Positions 40,731-50,089 are shown, counted from the stretch's first letter. The stretch: DNA of 64,000 nucleotides from Streptomyces sp. DH41 (GCF_029813785.1 NZ_JARVKY010000026.1:50376-114375), one strand, 5' to 3'. The notes: a model not told the origin generated them from the letters alone. Made by a program: numbers and translations.

Positions 40731-41693
40731 TCAGGTCGCCGCCGCGAAAGCGTCGACGCCCGTGAGGTCGGCCGACAGTGCCCACAGGCGCGCGGCTTGC
40801 CCGGGGTCGGTCGCGTGTGCGTGCACGCCGCCTTCCGAGCCGTCGCCGGCCGGTTCGGCGATGTCGCAGTCCTCGCAGTACACGCCGCCCATGCCTGCCA
40901 GCTGGGGGGAGGTCGCGGCCCACACCTGCGTCGCCGCGCCCTGCCCGGGCGTCTTGAAGGTGGGATCGGTCGGGTTGCCGTTCTCGTCGATCCAGCCCGC
41001 GTCGACCATCTCCGCCTTGGCGAGGTGGCGCTGCAACGGGGTGAGGATGCTGCCCGGGTGCACGGCGAACGCTCTGACTCCGGCGTCGCGGCCGAGCGCG
41101 TCGAGCTGCACGGCGAACAGCACGTTCGCCGCCTTGGCCTGCCCGTAGGCCTGCCATCTGTCGTAGCCGTGCTCGAACTGCACGTCGTCCCAGCGCACGC
41201 CGGTGATGCCGTGGGCGCCGGAGGAGACGGCGACCACGCGTGCGCCACCGGGGGCGATCGCCGGCCAGAGATGGTTGACCAGCGCGTAGTGGCCGAGGTG
41301 GTTGGTGGCGAACTGCGCCTCCCACCCCGGGCCGACCCGCGTCTCGGGGCAGGCCATGACCCCGGCGTTGTTGATCACGATGTCGACCGTGCGCCCCGAG
41401 GCCAGGAACCGCTCGGCGAAACCGCGGACGCTTTCGAGGTCGGACAGGTCGAGGTCGTCGGTCTCGACACCGTCGATGCCCTCGACAGCCTCCTGAGCGG
41501 CCGACCGCCGCCGGGCGGGGACCACGACGCGGGCTCCGGCACCCGCCAGGGCGCGGGTCGTCTCCAGACCGAGTCCCGAGTAGCCACCGGTGACGATCGC
41601 CGTGCTGCCGGACAGGTCGGTCCCGCTCAGGACGTCGTCCGCGGTGCTCCGGGCGCCGAAGCCCGATCCGATCTTGTGTTGAGGTGTCGTCAT
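40731..41693 (-). CDS. SDR-family oxidoreductase
   Basis: A 320-residue SDR of the retinol-dehydrogenase/WWOX-like type. It has the cofactor motif VTGGYSGLGLE, NNAGVMA, the Ser of VVAVSSGAHG and YGQAK. The start at 41693 (MTTPQHKIGSG) is chosen because a MerR-type promoter ends 7 bases before it, which would give a nearly leaderless mRNA; the frame stays open further upstream. Substrate unknown; control by a MerR regulator suggests a stress or toxic-compound response. Confidence 0.88.
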   Translation of the reverse strand: MTTPQHKIGSGFGARSTADDVLSGTDLSGSTAIVTGGYSGLGLETTRALAGAGARVVVPARRRSAAQEAVEGIDGVETDDLDLSDLESVRGFAERFLASGRTVDIVINNAGVMACPETRVGPGWEAQFATNHLGHYALVNHLWPAIAPGGARVVAVSSGAHGITGVRWDDVQFEHGYDRWQAYGQAKAANVLFAVQLDALGRDAGVRAFAVHPGSILTPLQRHLAKAEMVDAGWIDENGNPTDPTFKTPGQGAATQVWAATSPQLAGMGGVYCEDCDIAEPAGDGSEGGVHAHATDPGQAARLWALSADLTGVDAFAAAT

Positions 41694-41731
41694 GGCGGAG
41701 AGGCTAGATGCTGGACCGCGCTCCAAGGCAA
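41694..41731 (-). promoter_or_regulatory. MerR-type promoter of the SDR gene
   Basis: Read on the minus strand, a -35 TTGCCT (41726-41731) and a -10 TAGCCT (41701-41706) are separated by 19 bases holding the dyad TGGA-N6-TCCA. The over-long spacer with a central dyad is the hallmark of MerR-family controlled promoters. The -10 ends 7 bases before the ATG, so the transcript is predicted to be leaderless. No merR gene is in view. Confidence 0.65.
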
Positions 41732-41854
41732 GGGCCGGTGGCGAACGTCCGGGCCCGGCCCTTGCGCCGTGCTGGATCACCACCATCACCGACGGGATGG
41801 CGGTGATCCGGCACGCCCTGCTCGACATCGCGCGCACGCACGACCTCGCCCTCC

Positions 41855-44800
41855 TCAGACGGCGGGCGCCTCCAGCCGGCTGATGCGCAGCGCTCCCTCC
41901 GCCTCGTCGGGGTGGCGGCTGGTCATCGTCAGGCGGACGCGGGAGCCGCGTACCGCGTCGAAGGTGATGACGGTCGGCGCGTCCGACTCGGTGGCCCAGT
42001 CGGTCCGCGTTCCCTCGGCCGCGCGCCAGGCGCGGCCGTCCCAGACGGCGACCTCGACCATGGCGGGCAGGGTGTGGGCGGCGTCGACGGTGAAGGAGAC
42101 CTCGATCCGGTCGTAGGCGCGCCGGCGGCCGTGGTCGACCGAGACCCAGTCCTCGGCGCGGGCCCCGTCGAAGGCGGGCAGCAGTGCGGTGGCCGCCTTG
42201 TGGAAGCCGTTGGACCACCCGGTCGCCGGGTCGCCGTCGAGCATGGCGGCGGGGAGTGTGTCGGGGCGGCCGGAGTAGCTCGCGTCCGCGTGCGGGAGGT
42301 CCACGGGCGCCGGGTGCTCGGGCCGGAACTCCGGGGCCGGTGTGGTGGCGCGGGACTCGGCGCGGCGGGCGCGCACGGTCGCCGTGTCCGTACGCAGCCC
42401 GTCCGCGCGGGCCGTCACCCGCACCGTGCCCGGCCGGGTGCCGGACCGCACGATGGCGAGGGCCTTGCCGTGGAAGGCGGTGCGGGTACTGGCCTGGTAA
42501 CGCTCGGCGCTCTCCTGGCGGCCGTTGTCCACTCCGGCCAGGGAGCCGCCCGCGACGTCGAAGGAGATCAGGTGCTCGGCGCCGGGCACCACGACCCCGC
42601 GCCGGTCGACCACCTCGGCGGTCACGAAGACCAGGGAGCGGCCGTCGGCGGCGACGCTCTCCCGGTCCGGGGTGAGGCGTACGGCGTGCGGTGCCCCGGC
42701 GGTGCGCAGGACGTCGGTGGCCACCGCCCTGCCGTCCCGCCGGGCGACCGCCTTGAGCTCGCCCGCCTCGAAGGGCACCTTCCAGGTCAGGTGGAGCTTG
42801 CCCGCACTACCGTTGGGGCTGGTGTAACTGCCGGGGTAGGGGCCGTCGGTGAAGGTCTTGTCGTCGCCGGTGGCCTCGGTGGTCTCCAGGTACGTACGGC
42901 CGTCGACGGTCTTCTTCGTGTCGAACGTGCGGGTGCCGAGGGACCTGCCGTTCAGGAACAGTTCGATGGTGTCGACATTGGCGTACGCCCAGACCTCGAC
43001 CGTGTCGCCCTCGCGGTGGTTCCAGGTCGTCGGCAGCAGGTGGACCATCGGCTCGTCCGTCCACTGGCTCCGGAAAAGGTGGTACATGTCCTTCGGGAAG
43101 CCGGCGGTGTCGACCGCGCCGAAGAAGGACGCCTTCACCGGGAAGACGTCGTACGGCGTCGGCTCGCCGATGTAGTCGATGCCTGACCACAGGAACTGCC
43201 CGGCGAACCACCTCCGGTCCCGGTCCTTCTTGTGGCCGTACTCGCCGCTCATGGTCCACGAGGCGAGGTTGTTGTCGTAGGACGAGGTGGCGCGCTTGCC
43301 GGGTGTCTGGTTCTCGCCGGTGTTCAGGTGCTGCGGCTCCTGGTAGGTGCCCCGCGTGGAGGTCTCGGACGAGGACTCGGACTCGAAGAGGAACAGGTGC
43401 GGGTAGGCCGCGTGCAGGTCGTCCACCGACTTGGCGGTGTTGTAGTTGAGGCCGAGGCCGTCCAGCTTGGCCAGCATCAGGTCGGCCGCGGAGCCCTTGG
43501 CCGGCATCCGGCGGTACTTGTCGGAACCGATGACGAGCGGTCGGGTGTCGTCGGCGGCGCGGATGGCGTCGATGATCCGGTCGGCCATGGCGAGTCCGGC
43601 GGTGGAGGTGGAGTCGGGGACCTCGTTGCCGATGGACCACACGACCACGGCGGGCGAGTTGCGGGCCGCGAGCACCATCTCGGTGGCGTCCCGCTCGCCC
43701 CACTCGTCGAAGAACCGGCCGTAGTCGTGGCTGTTCTTGCCGGTGCGCCAGCAGTCGAAGGCCTCCACCAGCATGATGATGCCCATCTCCTCGCAGACCT
43801 CGATCATCTCGGGCGCGGGCGGGTTGTGGGAGGTGCGGAAGGCGTTGACGCCCATCGACTTCATGATGGTCATCTGGCGCCGGATCGCGTCGATGCTGAC
43901 GGCGGCGCCGAGCGCGCCGAGGTCGTGGTGCAGGTCGACGCCCTTGATCTTGGCGTGGGCGCCGTTGAGGTGGAAGCCCTCGACGGGGTCGACGTGGAAG
44001 GTGCGGATGCCGAACGGGGTGCGGTAGGTGTCGACGGTCCTGCCGCCGACGCGCAGTTCGGTGTGCAGGGTGTAGCGGTGCGGGGTCGCGAAGTCCCACA
44101 TCCGGGGGCGGGTGACGGTGAGTTCGTGGGTCTCGCTCGCCTCGTCGGTGACGTCCGCCGTGGAGGCGGCGCGGGCCACGGTGCGTCCGTCGGCGTCCTT
44201 GACCGTCGAGCGGATCTCGACCTCGCGCGCGGTGCCCGAGGCGTTCACGACCGAGGTCCGCACGCGGACGACGGCGCGCTCGTCGCTGACCCGCGGGGTG
44301 GTGACGTACGTGCCCCAGCGCCGTACGTGCACCGGTTCGGTGACGACGAGGCGGGCCTCGCGGTAGATGCCGCTGCCGGAGTACCAGCGGCTGCTCGGCA
44401 GCCGGTTGCGCACCTGGACCGCGAGGATGTTCTCGGTGCGGCCGTCGGTGTGCACCAGGTCGGTGAGGTCGAGGGCGAAGCCCGTGTAGCCGTAGGGGTG
44501 GCGGCCGGCCTCCTGGCCGTTGCAGTGGACGCGGGCGTCCATGTAGACACCGTCGAACTCGACCGAGATCCGCTTGCCGGCGAGGGCGGGCGGCAGGGTG
44601 AAGGCGAGGCGGTACCAGCCGAGTCCGCCCGGCAGGAAGCCGGTTCCGCTGGTGGTGCCGTGCTCCGTGGTGGGCGTCTGCTCGATGCTCCAGTCGTGCG
44701 GGACGGCGACCTCGCGCCACTGCGAGTCGTCGTACGCGGGGTCGGCGGCGTCGGTGGGGTCTTCGGCCGCTCCGTCGGGGTCGACCAGCCAGAACCGCCA

Positions 44801-44944
44801 GCCGTCGCGCAGGGCGACGGTGTCGCGGCCCGCCCCGCTCCCCGTGGTGTCCGCGGCCCACGCCGACGAGGCGCCGCCCAGCACCGCCCCGGCCGCCGGC
44901 GTGGCGGCGGTGGCGATCAGAACCGATCTGCGCGTGACCGTCAT
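41855..44944 (-). CDS. Tat-exported GH2 beta-galactosidase-like glycosidase
   Basis: A 1029-residue enzyme. The N-terminus MTVTRRSVLIATAATPAAGA is a twin-arginine signal. Next come the GH2 sugar-binding domain (about 40-190), an Ig-like domain (195-310) and the TIM barrel (315-620), with the acid/base Glu in VVWSIGNEVPDS, the probable nucleophile Glu in LFESESSSETSTRG and the downstream FLWSGIDYIGEPTPY. A DUF4982-like part (about 640-700), a further beta domain and a C-terminal discoidin-like domain follow. GAGGGAG precedes the ATG. Exact glycoside specificity is not readable. Confidence 0.9.
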   Translation of the reverse strand: MTVTRRSVLIATAATPAAGAVLGGASSAWAADTTGSGAGRDTVALRDGWRFWLVDPDGAAEDPTDAADPAYDDSQWREVAVPHDWSIEQTPTTEHGTTSGTGFLPGGLGWYRLAFTLPPALAGKRISVEFDGVYMDARVHCNGQEAGRHPYGYTGFALDLTDLVHTDGRTENILAVQVRNRLPSSRWYSGSGIYREARLVVTEPVHVRRWGTYVTTPRVSDERAVVRVRTSVVNASGTAREVEIRSTVKDADGRTVARAASTADVTDEASETHELTVTRPRMWDFATPHRYTLHTELRVGGRTVDTYRTPFGIRTFHVDPVEGFHLNGAHAKIKGVDLHHDLGALGAAVSIDAIRRQMTIMKSMGVNAFRTSHNPPAPEMIEVCEEMGIIMLVEAFDCWRTGKNSHDYGRFFDEWGERDATEMVLAARNSPAVVVWSIGNEVPDSTSTAGLAMADRIIDAIRAADDTRPLVIGSDKYRRMPAKGSAADLMLAKLDGLGLNYNTAKSVDDLHAAYPHLFLFESESSSETSTRGTYQEPQHLNTGENQTPGKRATSSYDNNLASWTMSGEYGHKKDRDRRWFAGQFLWSGIDYIGEPTPYDVFPVKASFFGAVDTAGFPKDMYHLFRSQWTDEPMVHLLPTTWNHREGDTVEVWAYANVDTIELFLNGRSLGTRTFDTKKTVDGRTYLETTEATGDDKTFTDGPYPGSYTSPNGSAGKLHLTWKVPFEAGELKAVARRDGRAVATDVLRTAGAPHAVRLTPDRESVAADGRSLVFVTAEVVDRRGVVVPGAEHLISFDVAGGSLAGVDNGRQESAERYQASTRTAFHGKALAIVRSGTRPGTVRVTARADGLRTDTATVRARRAESRATTPAPEFRPEHPAPVDLPHADASYSGRPDTLPAAMLDGDPATGWSNGFHKAATALLPAFDGARAEDWVSVDHGRRRAYDRIEVSFTVDAAHTLPAMVEVAVWDGRAWRAAEGTRTDWATESDAPTVITFDAVRGSRVRLTMTSRHPDEAEGALRISRLEAPAV

Positions 44945-45208
44945 GGCGGATCTCCCTCATCAAGCTCATCAAGGCTCAGAAGTACTCACAACTGATCGTG
45001 AACAAACAGATTCTGACGTCGCGCCACACGCGGTCGTCAAGACCACGGAAAGCACTTTCTGCCCCGGGCGGCCCGGCCGATCGGTGTCCCGTGCGTCGGC
45101 CGCGCGGTCGCGGGCCCGGTGGTTCGGGTCCGCGCGGATCCCGGACGCACTAGGCTGGGGGCAGGTGACGCGCTGTTCACTGTGGGTGTGCGCAATGGAG
45201 TGGCGACG

Positions 45209-47590
45209 ATGAGTCCGGTCAACCCGTTCGACGATGCCGCCACGGCCCGCGCAGTCGTCGACGACTCCGGCACCCTGCGGGAGTGGAACGAGGGCGCCCG
45301 ACTGCTGCTGGGCCACCCCGCCGCCGACGTCGTGGGGCGCCCCGCCGCGGGGCTGCTGGCCGACGGCGGCGACGGCACGCGCCCCGGGCCCGGCGACGGC
45401 CGCTGGAGCGGCACCCTGGCGCTGCGGCACCGCGACGGGCACACCGTGTCCGTGTGGGTGCTCGCCCACCACAGACCGTCGCGGGACGGCCGCCCGGGCA
45501 CATGGCTCGCCGTCGCCCCGCCGGTCCCCGGTCCCGACCGTGCGGACGACCCGTTGGTCAGAGCGGCCCTCACCCAGTCCCCCTGCGCCACCATGATCTT
45601 CGACGACCGGCTCCGGCTGCGCGGGGTCAACGACGTCATGGCGCGGCTCCTCGGTCTCCCGGCGGACCGCGTCCGCGGTCTGCGGCCCACCGACATGGGC
45701 AGCAAGCGGCAGAACACGGAGTTCGAACAGCACATGCGGCAGGTGCTCGCCACCGGCCGTCACTACGACATGCACACCCACCTCAAGGCCACCGGCGAGA
45801 GCCGCGCCCACGCGTGGCACGCCCGAATCGCACCCCTCACCGACGCCGACGGGCAGGTGCGCGGCGTCTGCGTGAGCGCCCACGACTTCACGGAGCAGCA
45901 CCTCTCCCGGGAGCGCCTGCAACTGGTCAACGAGGCCAGCGTGCGCATCGGCACCACCCTCGACGTCACCCGCACCGCCCAGGAGCTGGCGGACGTGTGC
46001 GTCCCCACGCTCGCCGACTTCGTGAGCGTCGACCTGCTGGACCCGCAGGAGCACGGCGACGAGCCCGCCGCCGCGCCGGCCCCGCCGGTGGGTCTGCGCC
46101 GCGCGGCCCACCAGTCGGTCAACCCGGGCTGCCCGGAGGCGGTGGCCGAGCCGGGCCGACTGGACGTCTATCCGGCCGGATCGCCCCAGGCCGAGTGTCT
46201 GGTCGCCGGGCGCGCGATCGTGGCCGCGGTGCCCAGCGGCGACCTGGAACGGTGGCGGGAGTGGGACCCCGTGCGCGTCCGGCGGGTGGAGGAGTACGGC
46301 ATCCACTCCACGATGTCCGTGCCGCTCCAGGCCCGCGGTACGACTCTCGGCGTCGCGGTCTTCACCCGGTTCCGGCGACCGTACCCCTTCACGGACGACG
46401 ACCGGCTGCTGGCCGAGGAGGTCTCCGCCCGTGCCGCCGTCTGCATCGACAACGCCCGCCGCTACTCCCGCGAGCGCGAGACGACACTGACCCTGCAGCG
46501 CAGTCTGCTCCCCCGGTGGCTGCCGCCCACCGCCGCGGTGGAGGCCGCCTCCCGCTATCTCCCGGCGGCCCGCTCCGGGGTCGGGGGCGACTGGTTCGAC
46601 GTCATCCCGCTGTCCGGGATGCGGGTCGCCATGGTCGTCGGGGACGTCGTCGGCCACGGCATCCAGGCCTCGGCCACCATGGGCCGGCTGCGCACCGCCG
46701 TCCGCACCCTCGCCGACATCGACCTGACGCCCGACGAACTGCTCACCCACCTCGACGACCTGGTCGTCCGGCTGTCCGAGGAGTCCGGCGACGACGGCGC
46801 GGGCGAGGTCGGCGCCACCTGCCTGTACGCCGTGTACGACCCGGTGTCGCGGCGCTGTTCCCTGGCCCGGGCCGGGCATCCGTCGCCCGTCCTGGTCCCG
46901 CCCGACGGTCCGCCCCAGCAGCTCGGGCTGCCCTCGGGGCCCCCGCTGGGCGTGGGCGGGCTGCCGTTCGAGTCCGCCGAGCTGGAGCTGCGCGAGGGCA
47001 GCGTGCTGGCGTTCTACACCGACGGGCTGGTCGAGAGCCGTGACCGGGAAGCCGACGCCGGTCAGGCGCTGCTGCGCGAGGCCCTGACGGCCCGCGCCGA
47101 CTCCCTGGACACGACCTGCGACCGGGTGCTGCGCGCCCTCCTCCCGCCGGACGGCGGCGCCGCCGACGACGCCGCCCTGCTGCTGGCCCGCACCCGGGGG
47201 CTGCCCGCCGGCCAGGTCGCCACCTGGGACATCCCGGCCGATCCGTCACTGGTCGCCCCCGTCCGCAAGCAGGTCGTCGAACAGCTGTCCGCCTGGGCCC
47301 TGCTGGAGGCGTCCTTCACCGCCGAGCTGGTGGTGAGCGAGCTGGTCACCAACGCCATCCGGTACGGCTCCTCACCCATCCGGCTGCGGCTGATCCACGA
47401 CACGGCCACGCTGATCTGCGAGGTCTCCGACACCAGCCACACCGCGCCGCATCTGCGCCGGGCCAAGACCTGGGACGAGGGCGGCCGCGGTCTGCTGCTG
47501 GTGGCCCAGCTCACCCAGCGCTGGGGCAGCCGGCACACGACCGAGGGCAAGACGATCTGGGCGGAACTGGCGCTGCTCGACGAGGAGTGA
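45209..47590 (+). CDS. SpoIIE-type PP2C phosphatase with PAS, GAF and HATPase domains
   Basis: A 793-residue signalling protein. In order: PAS-like (15-110), a second PAS (120-240), GAF (260-430), SpoIIE/PP2C (445-650; GVGGDWFDVIPLSG, VVGDVVGHG, YTDGLVES) and an RsbW-like ATPase (665-790; SELVTNAIRYG, GGRGLLLVAQL). The start at 45209 (MSPVNPFDD) has GGAG about 9 bases upstream; the frame is open further back to 45119. Its PP2C sequence is closer to other streptomycete orphan phosphatases than to the pair at 17-21.8 kb. It should switch an anti-sigma pathway in response to an unknown ligand. Confidence 0.9.
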   Translation: MSPVNPFDDAATARAVVDDSGTLREWNEGARLLLGHPAADVVGRPAAGLLADGGDGTRPGPGDGRWSGTLALRHRDGHTVSVWVLAHHRPSRDGRPGTWLAVAPPVPGPDRADDPLVRAALTQSPCATMIFDDRLRLRGVNDVMARLLGLPADRVRGLRPTDMGSKRQNTEFEQHMRQVLATGRHYDMHTHLKATGESRAHAWHARIAPLTDADGQVRGVCVSAHDFTEQHLSRERLQLVNEASVRIGTTLDVTRTAQELADVCVPTLADFVSVDLLDPQEHGDEPAAAPAPPVGLRRAAHQSVNPGCPEAVAEPGRLDVYPAGSPQAECLVAGRAIVAAVPSGDLERWREWDPVRVRRVEEYGIHSTMSVPLQARGTTLGVAVFTRFRRPYPFTDDDRLLAEEVSARAAVCIDNARRYSRERETTLTLQRSLLPRWLPPTAAVEAASRYLPAARSGVGGDWFDVIPLSGMRVAMVVGDVVGHGIQASATMGRLRTAVRTLADIDLTPDELLTHLDDLVVRLSEESGDDGAGEVGATCLYAVYDPVSRRCSLARAGHPSPVLVPPDGPPQQLGLPSGPPLGVGGLPFESAELELREGSVLAFYTDGLVESRDREADAGQALLREALTARADSLDTTCDRVLRALLPPDGGAADDAALLLARTRGLPAGQVATWDIPADPSLVAPVRKQVVEQLSAWALLEASFTAELVVSELVTNAIRYGSSPIRLRLIHDTATLICEVSDTSHTAPHLRRAKTWDEGGRGLLLVAQLTQRWGSRHTTEGKTIWAELALLDEE

Positions 47591-47730
47591 GCCCCCGTCT
47601 TCCGCAGTGCGCCCCCGCACCCCTCGTTTCCCGGTCCACGCGGCGGGACACTCGAAGGCACAGGGCGTACGGCACGGCCGCCACACGCGGCGGGCCGTAC
47701 GCGGGAAGCTGACGGGAGTGTGGAGAAGCG

Positions 47731-48387
47731 ATGGCGAACACGTCCCAGCCCGTACGCCGTACGGCCTTGCTCGCGAGCGCGGTCGCGCTGCTCGGCCTGG
47801 TGGGCGCCTGCGGCAGCGAGAGCAGCACGTCGAGCGCCCCACAGCCCACCAAGGTCCCTCGCACGACCAGCGCGGACACCGGTGCCGCCACCCGCGCCCC
47901 CACCGTGCCGGCGGCCACCACCGCGCCCGGTGACACCGCCGGATCGGCCTCCGCCTCCGCCCGTACCGACGGCCGCTGCCACACCTCCGAACTGCGCGCG
48001 GCCGTCGGCCGCGTCGACCCGGGGGCCGGGCAGCGGAACTTCCCCGTGGTGCTGACCAACACCTCCGACCGCACCTGCACCCTGTACGGCTATCCGGGCG
48101 CCGCCTTCGTGGACGCGTCCGGCAAGCAGTTGGGCCCGGACCCCGAACGCGCTCCCGCCTCCCTGGAGACTCTCCGGCTGGCACCGGGGAAGAGCGCGTG
48201 GGCGGGGCTGTCCTTCTCCAGCCCGCAGATCAGTGGCGCCCGTACCGCCACTCCGGCGGCGCTGCTCGTCACTCCGCCGGACGAGCACGACCCGCTCAAG
48301 GTGGCGTGGACGGCCGGTGAGGTGCCGGTGGGCGGCGGCGAGTCGTCGGTGTCCGTCACCGCTTTGGCCGCCGGAACGGGCCCGTGA
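47731..48387 (+). CDS. DUF4232 lipoprotein
   Basis: A 218-residue exported protein. The signal peptide ends in the lipobox LVGAC (Cys at about residue 27), so it should be lipid-anchored outside. A Ser/Thr/Pro/Ala-rich linker follows to about residue 75, then the DUF4232 beta-domain with the segments CHTSELRAAV, FPVVLTNTSDRTCTLYGYPG and the matching cysteines. DUF4232 proteins are widespread in Streptomyces; their function is not known to me. It is 141 bases downstream of the phosphatase gene. Confidence 0.88.
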   Translation: MANTSQPVRRTALLASAVALLGLVGACGSESSTSSAPQPTKVPRTTSADTGAATRAPTVPAATTAPGDTAGSASASARTDGRCHTSELRAAVGRVDPGAGQRNFPVVLTNTSDRTCTLYGYPGAAFVDASGKQLGPDPERAPASLETLRLAPGKSAWAGLSFSSPQISGARTATPAALLVTPPDEHDPLKVAWTAGEVPVGGGESSVSVTALAAGTGP

Positions 48388-48436
48388 GGCGCACGCCGGC
48401 CCGGCCCCCGAGGCGTCATGTCCGCGATCCGTACGG

Positions 48437-49405
48437 TCAGTGCCCGGCGATCGGGTGCGGCGCGTAGGGCCGCTCCAGCTCCTCGATCTCCTTCTCACTG
48501 AGCGTCAGCTCGACCGCCGCCACGGCGTCCTCGATGTGCCGCGGCTTCGACGCGCCGATGATCGGCGCGGTCACCGTGTCCTGGTGCAGCAGCCAGGCGA
48601 GGGCCACCTGGGCGCGCGGGACGCCGCGGTCGCCGGCGATGCGGGTGACGGCTTCGACCACGGCACGGTCACCGTCCTGATAAAGGGTGCTGCCGAAGTT
48701 GTCGGTGGCGCTGCGCTCGGTGGCGGTGTCCCAGTCCCGGGTGAGACGGCCGCGGGCGAGCGGGCTCCAGGGCAGCACACCGACACCCTGGTCCGCGCAG
48801 AGGGGCAGCATCTCGCGCTCCTCCTCGCGGTAGACGAGGTTGTAGTGGTTCTGCATGGACACGAACTTCGTCCAGCCGTGCCGTTCGGCGGTGTACTGGG
48901 CCTTGGAGAACTGCCAGGCGTACATCGAACTGGCCCCGACATAACGGACCTTGCCCGCCTTCACCAGGTCGTGCAGGGCCTCCATCGTCTCCTCGACGGG
49001 CGTGTGCGGGTCGTAGCGGTGGATCTGGTAGAGGTCGACGTAGTCGGTGCCCAGGCGCCGCAGGCTGTGGTCGATCTCGGTCATGATCGCCTTGCGGGAC
49101 AGTCCGCCGCCATTGGGCCCGGGCCGCATCCTGCCGTGCACCTTGGTCGCCAGCACGATGTCGTCCCGGTTGGCGAAGTCGGCGAGCGCCTTGCCGACGA
49201 TCTCCTCGCTGGTGCCGTCGGAGTAGACGTTGGCCGTGTCGAAGAAGGTGATGCCCGCCTCCAGCGCCTGCCGGATCAGCGGACGCGAGGCCTCCTCGTC
49301 GAGGGTCCACTCGTGCGTGCCGCGGTCGGGAACGCCGTAGGTCATGCAGCCCAGGCAGATCCGTGACACGTCCAGGCCCGTCGAACCGAGCTTCACGTAC
49401 CGCAT
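48437..49405 (-). CDS. aldo/keto reductase
   Basis: A 322-residue NADPH-dependent aldo/keto reductase with a TIM barrel. The catalytic tetrad is visible: Asp and Tyr in FFDTANVYSDGTSEE, Lys in LATKVHG and His in YQIHRYDP. The C-terminal cofactor site includes PIIGASKPRHIED. The start at 49405 (MRYVKLGSTG) has ACAGGAGCA upstream. It resembles the general AKR subgroup acting on aldehydes and ketones; substrate unknown. It follows the DUF1348 gene on the same strand after 85 bases. Confidence 0.92.
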   Translation of the reverse strand: MRYVKLGSTGLDVSRICLGCMTYGVPDRGTHEWTLDEEASRPLIRQALEAGITFFDTANVYSDGTSEEIVGKALADFANRDDIVLATKVHGRMRPGPNGGGLSRKAIMTEIDHSLRRLGTDYVDLYQIHRYDPHTPVEETMEALHDLVKAGKVRYVGASSMYAWQFSKAQYTAERHGWTKFVSMQNHYNLVYREEEREMLPLCADQGVGVLPWSPLARGRLTRDWDTATERSATDNFGSTLYQDGDRAVVEAVTRIAGDRGVPRAQVALAWLLHQDTVTAPIIGASKPRHIEDAVAAVELTLSEKEIEELERPYAPHPIAGH

Positions 49406-49490
49406 CGTTGCTGCTCCTGTCTTCGGGATCATCCGTACCAGTGGGAGCGTACGTCTTCGTACGGACGCGTCTCGCCGGGGCACCGGGTCG

Positions 49491-49925
49491 CTACCGAACG
49501 GGCCGCGGGCCGTGGATACGGCGGTCCGTCTCCTCGATGCGTACGTCGTTGATGCTCGCCTCCCGCCGGGTCATCAGGCCGTGCGCGTCGAACTCCCAGA
49601 GTTCGTTGCCGTAGGAGCGCCACCACTGGCCGTCGGCGTCGCGGGACTCGTACCGGAAGCGGACGGCGATGCGGTCGCCGTCGAAGGCCCACAGGTCCTT
49701 GCGCAGGGCGTACTCGTGCTCGCGCGCCCACTTGGCGGTCAGGAACTCGACGATGGCGGCGCGGCCCGAGAGGAAGGTGTCGCGGTTGCGCCAGACCGAG
49801 TCCTCCGAGTAGGCGAGCGCGACCTTGTGCGGATCGCGGGTGTTCCACGCGTCCTCGGCGGCCTGGACCTTCCGGGCGGCGGTTTCACGGGTGAACGGCG
49901 GCAGGGGCGGTCGGTCGGTCGTCAT
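49491..49925 (-). CDS. DUF1348 (SnoaL/NTF2-like) protein
   Basis: A 144-residue protein of the NTF2 fold. DUF1348 is recognised from AARKVQAAEDAWNTRDP, AYSEDSVWRNRD and WWRSYGNELWEFD. The start at 49925 (MTTDRPPLPP) has GGAGG 8 bases upstream. The function of DUF1348 is unknown; related folds are ester cyclases, dehydratases or binding proteins. It is divergent from a TetR regulator across two identical-arm operators and is thus probably repressed by it. Confidence 0.88.
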   Translation of the reverse strand: MTTDRPPLPPFTRETAARKVQAAEDAWNTRDPHKVALAYSEDSVWRNRDTFLSGRAAIVEFLTAKWAREHEYALRKDLWAFDGDRIAVRFRYESRDADGQWWRSYGNELWEFDAHGLMTRREASINDVRIEETDRRIHGPRPVR

Positions 49926-49937
49926 GACGGAACCTCC

Positions 49938-50000
49938 GTGCGGAGAAGCGGAGAAGCGGAGAAGCGGGGAGACGGGGAAGCGGGGAGACGGAGAAACGGG
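49938..50000. repeat. purine-rich tandem repeats in promoter region
   Basis: Three adjacent CGGAGAAG-type units are followed by two GGGGAGACG units and further variants. They lie between the DUF1348 start and the TetR operators, and would form a pyrimidine-rich leader of the DUF1348 mRNA. Confidence 0.6.
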
Positions 50001-50002
50001 CG

Positions 50003-50018
50003 GAGAACGAGCGTTCTC
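50003..50018. promoter_or_regulatory. TetR-type operator 1, GAGAACG-AG-CGTTCTC
   Basis: A perfect inverted repeat with 7-base arms and a 2-base centre. It lies between the divergent DUF1348 and TetR genes, and the same arms recur 36 bases away. The size is typical for TetR dimers. Confidence 0.75.
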
Positions 50019-50038
50019 CATGACGGCTGCTACCGTAG

Positions 50039-50054
50039 GAGAACGTGCGTTCTC
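50039..50054. promoter_or_regulatory. TetR-type operator 2, GAGAACG-TG-CGTTCTC
   Basis: The second copy has identical arms and a different centre, and ends 35 bases before the regulator start codon. Bound repressor here would also block its own gene. Confidence 0.75.
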
Positions 50055-50089
50055 GCGTCAAGGAACGCGTCGGGGAAGGTGGGGTCTTC

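Noticed and set aside
41757..41883. Possible regulator remnant upstream of the SDR gene on the plus strand
   Set aside because: The reading DGMAVIRHALLDIARTHDLALL looks helical, but I cannot match it to a family and it overlaps the GH2 3' end.
49938..50000. Tandem repeats as a CRISPR or replication iteron array
   Set aside because: Units are short, imperfect and directly adjoining, with no spacers and no replication gene nearby.
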